Shown piece after piece: positions 7,093-12,537 of a stretch of DNA of 15,466 nucleotides. A program made the position numbers and the translations under genes. Source of the DNA: UBA3940 sp964506005 (GTDB taxonomy: Bacteria; Chloroflexota; Anaerolineae; Aggregatilineales; UBA3940); contig CAZDLX010000079.1 of the NCBI GenBank assembly GCA_964506005.1, forward strand, positions 1 to 15,466, in the 5' to 3' direction. Position 1 is the stretch's first letter. Every line of letters starts with the position of its first letter. Below the pieces are notes generated by a model that searched no databases, was not told where the DNA came from, and was given only the letters and a program-made list of their open reading frames with translations.

Positions 7093-8058
7093 ATGAACTC
7101 CCCCCGGCTCGCCGTCATCATCGTCGCCTGGAACGTGCGCGACCTGCTGCTCGACTGCCTGCGCTCGCTGTTCGCCGACGTCACAGGCGGCTCGCTGCGT
7201 GGCGAGGTGTGGGTGGTTGACAACGCCTCGACGGATGGCACGATGGAGGCGGTCCGTGCCGCCTTTCCGGCGCGAGAGTATCCCTCACTGCGGCTGCTGG
7301 AACCGGGCGAGAACCTCGGCTTCGCGGGCGGCAACAACCTGGCGCTGCGGGCGATGGGCTTCCCCGGCGGCGACGACCCGCCCGAGTGGGTGCTGCTGCT
7401 CAACCCCGATACTGTCATCACACCGGGCGCGCTGGAGACGCTCGTCGAGGGTGCCGAAGCTGCCGGGGCGGGGCTGGCGGGCGCGCGGCTGGTGTACGGC
7501 GACGGCTCGTTCCAGCACAGCGCCTTCGAGTTCCCGGGCCTGGCACAGCTCATCATCGACCTGTTCCCGGTGCCGGGGCGGCTCGTCGAGAGCCGCCTGA
7601 ACGGGCGCTACCCGCGCGAGTGGTACGCGGCGGGCGAGCCGTTCGACGTGGGGCACCCGCTCGGCGCGACGTTCCTGCTGCGGCGCGAGGCTATCCAGCA
7701 AACCGGCCTGTTTGACGAGCAGTTCAAGCTGTACTGCGAGGAGATCGACTGGGCGATGCGCATCCACGAGGCGGGCTGGCGCGTGGTGTGCGTGCCCTCG
7801 GCGGAGGTCGTGCACTACGGCGGGCAGAGCACCGGGCAGGTGCGCCCGCAGTCCATCGTGAACCTGTGGACCGCGCGGCTGCAGCTCTACCGCAAGCACT
7901 ACCCGGCCTGGCAGGCGGCGCTGGCGCGGTGGCTGGTGCGGCTCGGCATGAACCGGCTGATTCAGCGCACCGCCCGCGACTCATCGCTGCCCGACGATAC
8001 GGCAGCGGCATTGGTGGACGCCTACCGTGAAGTGATCCGCCGCAGCCGTGAAATTTGA
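7093..8058 (+). CDS. Glycosyltransferase family 2 (rhamnosyltransferase-like)
   Basis: This 321-residue GT-A-fold enzyme transfers a sugar from a nucleotide donor, probably to a surface polysaccharide or glycolipid at the inner face of the membrane. Motifs are VVDNASTDGT (41-50), NLGFAGGNN (74-82), the metal-binding region LLNPDT (102-107), the acceptor-side GATFLLRREA (191-200), and the EEID/W segment in LYCEEIDWAMRIHEAGW (213-229) with the presumed catalytic acid. The pattern is that of the WbbL/rhamnosyltransferase branch, but donor and acceptor cannot be read from sequence. The ribosome site before the ATG is weak (only GCAGTGA). It is followed by, and overlaps, a second family 2 enzyme, which suggests consecutive steps in one glycan. 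No transmembrane helix is evident. Confidence 0.9.
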   Translation: MNSPRLAVIIVAWNVRDLLLDCLRSLFADVTGGSLRGEVWVVDNASTDGTMEAVRAAFPAREYPSLRLLEPGENLGFAGGNNLALRAMGFPGGDDPPEWVLLLNPDTVITPGALETLVEGAEAAGAGLAGARLVYGDGSFQHSAFEFPGLAQLIIDLFPVPGRLVESRLNGRYPREWYAAGEPFDVGHPLGATFLLRREAIQQTGLFDEQFKLYCEEIDWAMRIHEAGWRVVCVPSAEVVHYGGQSTGQVRPQSIVNLWTARLQLYRKHYPAWQAALARWLVRLGMNRLIQRTARDSSLPDDTAAALVDAYREVIRRSREI

Positions 8059-8065
8059 CAGGCCC

Positions 8066-8069
8066 GGAG
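8066..8069 (+). promoter_or_regulatory. Ribosome binding site deciding the start of the second glycosyltransferase
   Basis: GGAG lies 5 bases before the ATG at 8075. The earlier in-frame GTG at 8048, inside the upstream gene, has no such site, so the ATG is preferred. Confidence 0.6.
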
Positions 8070-8074
8070 TCTCC

Positions 8075-8824
8075 ATGCATCGCCTGACGGGCGTCATCCT
8101 GACGAACAACGAAGAGCACAACGTCGAGGATTGCATCGCCAGCCTGCGCTGGGCGGACGAGGTCGTCGTGTTCGACTCGGGCAGCACCGACCGCACCGTC
8201 GAGCGAGCGCAGACGGCGGGCGCGCGGGTCATCCACCACCCGTTCGAGAACTACAGCGCCCAGCGCCAGGCCGCGCTGGACGCCGTCGAGGCGGAGTGGA
8301 TCTTCTTCGTGGATGCCGACGAGCGCGTCACGCCGGAGCTCGCGGTGGAGGTCCGGGAGAAGATTGAGCGTCCCGAACGGGGCTGGTGGGTGCCGCGCCA
8401 CAACTACATCTTCGGGCACCGGATGCGCGGCACCGGCTGGTACCCCGACTACCAGCTCCGGCTGCTGCACCGCGCCAGCGCGCACTACGACGTCACCCGC
8501 CCGGTACACGAGTTTGCCGAGATCGAGGGCGAGACGGGGCGTCTGGAGCATCCCCTCGTGCATTACAACTACGACACCGCCGCCCAGTTCCACGCCAAGC
8601 AGCGCCGGTATGCCGCGATGGAAGGCCAGCGCCGCGCTGTCGAGGGGCTGCTGCCCAAGCCGTGGACGTACCTCTCAGGGCCGGTGCGCCATTTCGTCTG
8701 GCGATTTTTCACCGAGCGGGGCTACCGGGACGGCTTGCACGGGCTGCGGCTCAGCCTGCTGATGGCCTACTACGAGTTCGTAACCTGGCAGCACGCCGCC
8801 CGCGCCGCGCGCCGGGGCGAGTAA
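8075..8824 (+). CDS. Glycosyltransferase family 2 (WaaE/KdtX-like)
   Basis: This 249-residue enzyme belongs to the compact family 2 group that includes the lipopolysaccharide-core beta-1,4-glucosyltransferase WaaE/KdtX. Visible motifs are TNNEEHNVEDCIASL (10-24), VVFDSGSTDRT (31-41), the DxD-type FFVDADE (77-83), GWYPDYQLRLLHR (121-133) and PVHE (143-146), all typical of this group. In a Chloroflexota background the product is more likely a cell-surface glycolipid or polysaccharide than classical LPS; that is inference. An in-frame GTG at 8048 would add nine residues and overlap the previous gene, but the ATG has the better ribosome site and begins right at the conserved fold. Closely linked to the preceding glycosyltransferase. 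Confidence 0.9.
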   Translation: MHRLTGVILTNNEEHNVEDCIASLRWADEVVVFDSGSTDRTVERAQTAGARVIHHPFENYSAQRQAALDAVEAEWIFFVDADERVTPELAVEVREKIERPERGWWVPRHNYIFGHRMRGTGWYPDYQLRLLHRASAHYDVTRPVHEFAEIEGETGRLEHPLVHYNYDTAAQFHAKQRRYAAMEGQRRAVEGLLPKPWTYLSGPVRHFVWRFFTERGYRDGLHGLRLSLLMAYYEFVTWQHAARAARRGE

Positions 8825-8829
8825 AGCAA

Positions 8830-8854
8830 ACAGCCGGGGTAGCGCCCCGGCTGT
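8830..8854. terminator. Bidirectional terminator between convergent genes
   Basis: A perfect 10-base-pair stem (ACAGCCGGGG at 8830-8839, CCCCGGCTGT at 8845-8854) with a 5-base loop begins 6 bases after the glycosyltransferase stop. On the minus strand the stem runs into TTTGCTTT, so it fits best as the terminator of the minus-strand lipoprotein unit, while also stopping plus-strand transcripts. Confidence 0.75.
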
Positions 8855-8882
8855 GCTAATTCGCGGTGAATGGATTGTGTGG

Positions 8883-9170
8883 CTAGCCGCCGCGCAGGTG
8901 GCTCAACAGGTACCCGGCGTAGAAGACTGGCCAGGGCTCGTCGGGGTCCTGCTCGGCGTAGGCCGCCTCTGCGGTGACGAGCGCATGCTCCAGCGTCGCG
9001 GCATCCGGCGCAGGCTGCATGAGCTCGCGCAGGCCGTTCTGGAGCAGCCACCCCGCGTACCATGCCGGCCAGCCGGGGTCCTCGCGGCCCAGCTCGACCT
9101 CGTACGCGTGATGCGCGCTCCCGGCATCCTCGAGGAGGGCCGCCAGCCGGCGCTGCGTGTCTTCGGCCAT
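8883..9170 (-). CDS. Small protein with two WPxWYAGxLL repeats, function unknown
   Basis: I do not recognise the function. The 95 residues are acidic and predicted soluble, without a signal peptide. Two related units of about 25 residues are visible. One spans about 19-47 and contains GWPAWYAGWLLQNGL. The other spans about 67-92 and contains PWPVFYAGYLLSHL. Each is preceded by an Ala/Tyr/Glu-rich helix and an Asp-Pro. The shared core is W-P-x-aromatic-Y-A-G-aromatic-L-L, suggesting a duplicated helical hairpin. GGGGAG sits 4-5 bases before the ATG, a good ribosome site. It lies 12 bases after the lipoprotein gene and just before the shared terminator, so the two form an operon. Codon use and the ribosome site support a real gene. 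Confidence 0.75.
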   Translation of the reverse strand: MAEDTQRRLAALLEDAGSAHHAYEVELGREDPGWPAWYAGWLLQNGLRELMQPAPDAATLEHALVTAEAAYAEQDPDEPWPVFYAGYLLSHLRGG

Positions 9171-9182
9171 CGACTCCCCTGC

Positions 9183-9740
9183 CTAACCCTTCGCCTCGAC
9201 CGTGAACGGCGTGCCCGACGCGCTGACCGCGCGCTGGCCTGCCGCCGTCGTCGCCACGCCGGTGCAGTTGACGGCGAAGGTCCCGGCAAGCTGCGGCGTG
9301 AAGGTGTAGGTCAGCGTCAGCACGTTGGCGTCAACCGGGGTCTGAGTCGGCGTGCCGAGTGCGCCTGTCTGGTTGGTGTCCTGGTGCACCCACGAGCACG
9401 TCACGTTGGACACAGCCGTGCCGGCGTTCACGCGGACGGTGACGGGCTCCTGCGTGCGGTGCGGCCCCGTCCCCACCGTGACCGGCCCGAGCTGCTCGTT
9501 CACCAGGAGGTCGGCGGCGAGGGTGTTCGTCACCTGAAGCTCGACAAGTGGCGTGGTCGTAAGCTGGAGCTGTTCGAGTTCCTGCGGAATGACCGTGCCC
9601 AGCGTATCGAGCGCGCCCTGGGTGGCAGGCTCTGAGGGCGCCTGCTGGCCGAGGTTGCACGCCGAGAGCAGGGCGCTCACGGCGAGGAGCAGTGCCAGTT
9701 GCCAGATCACATGATGCCGGCGCGAGTTGTGTGTTGCCAT
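9183..9740 (-). CDS. Lipoprotein with Ig-like C-terminal domain, function unknown
   Basis: A secreted lipoprotein of 185 residues. A basic N-terminus and a hydrophobic stretch (about 11-27) end in the lipobox LLSAC, giving Cys28 as the lipid anchor. Residues about 45-75 are helical to beta with Thr-rich repeats. Residues about 92-183 look like an Ig/Fn3-type beta sandwich: TVRVNAGTAVSNVTCSW, then LTLTYTFTPQLAGTFAVNCTG, with Cys115 and Cys159 placed as a likely disulfide. No catalytic motif is seen. The GAGCGGAGAC before the ATG is identical to the sequence before lon, so this is a standard ribosome-site context here. It is the first gene of a unit with the 95-residue protein. A role in surface adhesion or substrate capture is possible but not shown. 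Confidence 0.85.
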   Translation of the reverse strand: MATHNSRRHHVIWQLALLLAVSALLSACNLGQQAPSEPATQGALDTLGTVIPQELEQLQLTTTPLVELQVTNTLAADLLVNEQLGPVTVGTGPHRTQEPVTVRVNAGTAVSNVTCSWVHQDTNQTGALGTPTQTPVDANVLTLTYTFTPQLAGTFAVNCTGVATTAAGQRAVSASGTPFTVEAKG

Positions 9741-9856
9741 GTCTCCGCTCTTTTCCTCTCGTCGAGATGATGCCGCCCGGTGACGGGCCGTTTTGATCAG
9801 GCGCAGTTGAGTCCTGCCTCTATTCTAGTCGAAACCGGTGCGCGATGAAACACCGC

Positions 9857-10336
9857 TCATTCCCGGCTGATCTCCACTACTTTGCCGCCGGTGATCTCGA
9901 CCAGCGTTTCAAACGGGATGGGAAAGGTCGCGTTGGCCGCGCCAGCCGCCCCGTGTACGGTGTCGTACCGCCCGAGTGCCGCGTCGATCAGCACCGGGAT
10001 ATCCTGTGCCAGCCCGACGGGCGGCACGCCGCCCGGCTCGTAGCCTGTCACGGCGATGGTTGTGTCGCGGTCCGCCATGCGGACCCTCTTGCGGCTCAGA
10101 CCGTACAGCGCGCCGACGCGCTTCTCGTCCACGCGGCGGTCGCCAGCAGTCAGGATGAGCACGGGCTGCTCGCCGACGGTGAAGCACAGGCTCTTGACGA
10201 TGGCGCCAAGCTCGCTGCCTGCCGCCTGCGCCGCCTCGGGCGCGGTAGCGGCGGATTCGCTATGGTGGCGGACGTTGATCGGGAGCCCGAACGCATCGAG
10301 CGCCCGCTGGACGTCTTCAGGGCCACGGACTCCCAC
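9857..10336 (-). CDS. YbaK/ProX-type aminoacyl-tRNA deacylase family protein
   Basis: This cytosolic protein belongs to the YbaK/EbsC/ProX family, whose members hydrolyse mischarged tRNAs such as Cys-tRNA(Pro) or Ala-tRNA(Pro). Family marks are SELGAIVKSLCF with the conserved lysine (Lys48 in this start), VLILTAGDRRVDEKRV, and GYEPGGVPPVG (98-108), the glycine-rich active-site loop. The product is 159 residues, normal for the family. A GTG at 10366 would add 10 residues. I prefer the GTG at 10336 because GGAGGA (10344-10349) sits 7 bases before it and the earlier GTG lies at the expected transcription start. The exact tRNA substrate is unknown. Confidence 0.88.
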   Translation of the reverse strand: MGVRGPEDVQRALDAFGLPINVRHHSESAATAPEAAQAAGSELGAIVKSLCFTVGEQPVLILTAGDRRVDEKRVGALYGLSRKRVRMADRDTTIAVTGYEPGGVPPVGLAQDIPVLIDAALGRYDTVHGAAGAANATFPIPFETLVEITGGKVVEISRE

Positions 10337-10343
10337 GGCTCTT

Positions 10344-10349
10344 TCCTCC
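10344..10349 (-). promoter_or_regulatory. Ribosome binding site deciding the YbaK-family start
   Basis: On the minus strand this reads GGAGGA, 7 bases before the GTG at 10336. It lies inside any longer reading frame starting at the GTG at 10366, which itself has no recognisable ribosome site. Confidence 0.6.
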
Positions 10350-10371
10350 GGCTGCGGTGCGGACACCTATC

Positions 10372-10400
10372 AGTGTAAGCGGATGGCGATTGCAGGGCAA
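10372..10400 (-). promoter_or_regulatory. Putative sigma-70-type promoter for the YbaK-family gene
   Basis: Minus-strand TTGCCC (10395-10400) and TACACT (10372-10377) are separated by 17 bases. Transcription would start near 10365, about 30 bases before the preferred start codon. It lies downstream of the degV terminator, so the YbaK-family gene is probably its own unit. Confidence 0.5.
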
Positions 10401-10419
10401 GCGCGTCACACAGCGAACG

Positions 10420-10445
10420 AAAAGAGGCGCACATCAGTGCGCCTC
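10420..10445 (-). terminator. Intrinsic terminator of the DegV gene
   Basis: On the minus strand a perfect 9-base-pair stem GAGGCGCAC / GTGCGCCTC (10437-10445 with 10424-10432) with a 4-base loop is followed at once by TTTT. It lies 23 bases after the degV stop. This is the clearest intrinsic terminator in the window. Confidence 0.9.
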
Positions 10446-10468
10446 CGCTTGCCCGGCTGCGAGGAGAC

Positions 10469-11335
10469 TTACTCCTCGGCGTAGCCTACGATGCCGACCG
10501 TGCCCGGCCCGCCGTGCGCCCCGATGACCGGCGAGGCGTCGGTGACGATCAGTTCGTCGACGCTGTACTTCTCGCGCAGACGCTCGGCAAGCAGCCTGGC
10601 GTCGTCCTCTGCCTGTACGTGCAGCACCGTCACGTGGAGATTCTTGTGGCCGTTCAGCTTGCGGATGAACGCCTCAAACACGCTGTCGAGGGCCTTAGTG
10701 CGGGTCCGCACCTTGGCGCCGGACTCGACCATGCCGCTGTCTGAGCTGATGGTGAGCTGCGGCTTGAGCTGGAGTGCCGTGCCCAGCAGCTTCGCCGCGC
10801 CGCCGATTCGCCCGCCGCGATGCAGGTACTCGAGCGTATCGACGGTGAAGATGACGTTGATATGCTGGCGGATGTCCTCGGCGGCACGGAGCATTTCCTC
10901 AACACCGCCACCGGCTTCACGGGCGCGGGCTGCCGCCAGTACCTGGAAGCCGAGCCCCATCGACACCGAGCGCGAATCGAAGACGTGAACCGGAATGTCG
11001 ACCAGCTCGATGGCCTGGCAGGCCGAGTCGTAGGTGCCGCTCAGCTTGTCGCTCAGGGTGATGATGACGGCTTCTTCCGCGCCGTTCTCCCTGGCTGCAT
11101 CGATGAGCTTGACAAAATCTGCGGGCGTAGGCTGCGAGGTCGTGGGATGCTGGGGGGCAGCCGGCAGGCGCTTGTAGAATTCCTCAGAGGTAATATCGAC
11201 GCCGTCGCGAAGCTGCTCGTCACCCCACAGCAGGTACAGCGGCGCCACCAGAATGTCATACTGCTCCCGGAACGATTCCGGCAGGTCGCAGGTGCTGTCC
11301 GTAATCAGCGCGACCCGGTGGGTAGAATCAGTCAA
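10469..11335 (-). CDS. DegV family (fatty-acid-binding) protein
   Basis: DegV proteins bind a fatty acid; in many Gram-positives the FakB members present it to a fatty acid kinase for phospholipid synthesis. This product (288 residues) has the full two-domain length. Marks are ALITDSTCDLP near the N-terminus, the TSQPTPADF loop, LSDKLSGTYDSA, the DSRSVSMGLG segment, the LEYLHRGGRIGGAAKLLG signature, and HGGPGTVGIVGY at the C-terminus. The start is uncertain. I choose TTG at 11335 because AGAGGGGGAA precedes it and the conserved fold begins within 10 residues; a TTG at 11359 would add eight residues. The gene stands alone, with its own terminator and a palindrome-bearing upstream region. No FakA-type kinase is present here. 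Confidence 0.92.
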   Translation of the reverse strand: MTDSTHRVALITDSTCDLPESFREQYDILVAPLYLLWGDEQLRDGVDITSEEFYKRLPAAPQHPTTSQPTPADFVKLIDAARENGAEEAVIITLSDKLSGTYDSACQAIELVDIPVHVFDSRSVSMGLGFQVLAAARAREAGGGVEEMLRAAEDIRQHINVIFTVDTLEYLHRGGRIGGAAKLLGTALQLKPQLTISSDSGMVESGAKVRTRTKALDSVFEAFIRKLNGHKNLHVTVLHVQAEDDARLLAERLREKYSVDELIVTDASPVIGAHGGPGTVGIVGYAEE

Positions 11336-11340
11336 CGTTC

Positions 11341-11350
11341 TTCCCCCTCT
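11341..11350 (-). promoter_or_regulatory. Ribosome binding site favouring the internal TTG start of degV
   Basis: The minus strand reads AGAGGGGGAA about 5 bases before the TTG at 11335. It lies within the longer alternative frame beginning at the TTG at 11359. Confidence 0.45.
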
Positions 11351-11403
11351 CCATGGCAATGTTCAAAGGCGGGTGCAGATCTCTTCCCCGGCACGAGTGC
11401 ACA

Positions 11404-11415
11404 GTGTTATAACAC
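11404..11415. promoter_or_regulatory. Perfect 12-base palindrome upstream of degV
   Basis: GTGTTATAACAC is a perfect inverted repeat. It lies between the isochorismatase-family stop and degV, about 70 bases before degV, and contains a TATAAC that could serve as the -10 box for degV (no good -35 box seen). It is a candidate operator. The regulator is unknown. Confidence 0.45.
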
Positions 11416-11444
11416 GGCAGCCCGCCGATGGTTGCTCCGGGCGC

Positions 11445-12374
11445 TCACTCGATAGGGTCTGCTGTCGTGACGAGCCGCAGGCCATGCTGCCCGGCAAGCT
11501 GCTCGTAGGCCGCGTTCGCCATTGCCTCGAAGTCCACCTCGGGGTGAGCGACGGAAGACGTGCAGTCCATCAGCACGCGCCACTTGGCGATGAGCTCGGG
11601 GCTCTGCGCGCTGAAGTAGTTCACGAGCGAGCGGGTCGTCTCCAGGACGCAGTGACTCTTCGCCTGCCCGGCGATGTAGACGAGATCGTACTGCGCGATG
11701 AGGTTGACGAACGACATGTTGAGCGTGCCGCTCGGGTGATCGGGGACCTTGACCTCGGGTTCCAGCATGGAGTAATGCTCGGTTCTGGGGATTGTGCCTT
11801 TGACGAGGAACGCGGGCGCGGTGCGGCGGGCTGCTCCGTGGTAGGCTACCGCTTCGTACAGTGCCGGAGTCATTGCGTGGCCCGCCGTGCCGAGCATGGT
11901 GTGGTAGGGCCAGATCGTGAGCACCTTGCGGGCCTGCTCCTCGAGCGTCCGCACGTACTGGTTAGACCACTCCACCTCTGTCGTCGGGTGCCAGCGCCCC
12001 GACTCGATGTCGGCGGCGGTGATCAGCGTGAACGGCTCGGGGTGCCGGCCCTCGGCATCCGCCCACCAGCCGGGGTAGAAGATCTGCATGGGAGAGTGGG
12101 TGTCGAACGAGGCGGCGACTGTCGTGATCTCGCCGAGGTGGTCGTACAGCCACTCGACGGTCCGGCGCGTATCCTCGACTGCCCCCGGCACGCTCAGTGT
12201 GCCGTCCTCGTGGATGAAGTCCACCTGGGTATCGACGAGCACGAGCAGCACGCGGCGTGCGTCGTCGGCGGCAGGCGGAACGCCCGCCGCGGTTCCAGCG
12301 TTGACGACATGCGCGACGTCCGGGCGATACATCGTCCCGACCCGCTGCGGGTCGTAGAAATCCGGCCTGGTCAT
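11445..12374 (-). CDS. Isochorismatase-superfamily cysteine hydrolase (nicotinamidase-like)
   Basis: This 309-residue protein has the catalytic triad of the superfamily: Asp48 in LVDTQVDF, Lys192 in FLVKGT, and nucleophile Cys242 in AGQAKSHCVLE. The FDTHSP segment (90-95) matches the metal-binding Asp-x-His of nicotinamidases, and WPYHTMLGTAGHA (155-167) matches the region before the lysine. It is larger than typical PncA (about 180-215 residues), with an N-terminal arm of about 40 residues and longer loops. It therefore belongs to a larger, poorly characterised branch. Nicotinamide deamidation in NAD salvage is possible but not proven. The frame stays open for another 94 residues upstream, but AAGGAT before the ATG at 12374 and the low-complexity, Arg/Thr-rich content upstream support this start. 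The gene is divergent from the glycosidase gene. Confidence 0.9.
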   Translation of the reverse strand: MTRPDFYDPQRVGTMYRPDVAHVVNAGTAAGVPPAADDARRVLLVLVDTQVDFIHEDGTLSVPGAVEDTRRTVEWLYDHLGEITTVAASFDTHSPMQIFYPGWWADAEGRHPEPFTLITAADIESGRWHPTTEVEWSNQYVRTLEEQARKVLTIWPYHTMLGTAGHAMTPALYEAVAYHGAARRTAPAFLVKGTIPRTEHYSMLEPEVKVPDHPSGTLNMSFVNLIAQYDLVYIAGQAKSHCVLETTRSLVNYFSAQSPELIAKWRVLMDCTSSVAHPEVDFEAMANAAYEQLAGQHGLRLVTTADPIE

Positions 12375-12396
12375 TGGGTTTCTATCCTTCGCTAAC

Positions 12397-12412
12397 CGGC
12401 GGCCTGCCGCCG
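12397..12412. other. Hairpin in the leader of the isochorismatase-family gene
   Basis: CGGCGGC-CT-GCCGCCG forms a perfect 7-base-pair inverted repeat about 22 bases upstream of the minus-strand start codon, in the presumed leader. No T-run is adjacent. It may affect translation, but no function is known. Confidence 0.35.
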
Positions 12413-12427
12413 TGATCAATCGCATAG

Positions 12428-12436
12428 ATTGTATCA
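12428..12436 (-). promoter_or_regulatory. Putative extended -10 promoter for the isochorismatase-family gene
   Basis: The minus strand reads TGATACAAT, an extended -10 element, about 53 bases before the start codon. The same nine bases, within a shared 10-base block, occur upstream of the flavin reductase gene at 15354-15362. No -35 box is convincing. Confidence 0.5.
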
Positions 12437-12481
12437 AAGCTGAGGCGCTGCGGGGCGTCGTCGTGCAGAATCGGCCCGTTG

Positions 12482-12490
12482 TGGTAAGAT
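12482..12490 (+). promoter_or_regulatory. Putative extended -10 promoter for the glycosidase gene
   Basis: TGGTAAGAT fits TGn plus a TATAAT-like hexamer, 47 bases before the ATG at 12538. The -35 region shows no clear match. It lies divergent to the promoter at 12428-12436, about 45 bases apart. Confidence 0.4.
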
Positions 12491-12537
12491 GATGGCCGTT
12501 CCGCCGGCCAATTATGCTGTAGCAGTGAGCCACTTCC

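Noticed and set aside
8853..9635. 260-residue plus-strand frame
   Set aside because: Overlaps the lipoprotein and the 95-residue gene in antisense, and begins right at the shared terminator. The minus-strand products have a lipobox, ribosome sites and coherent sequence.
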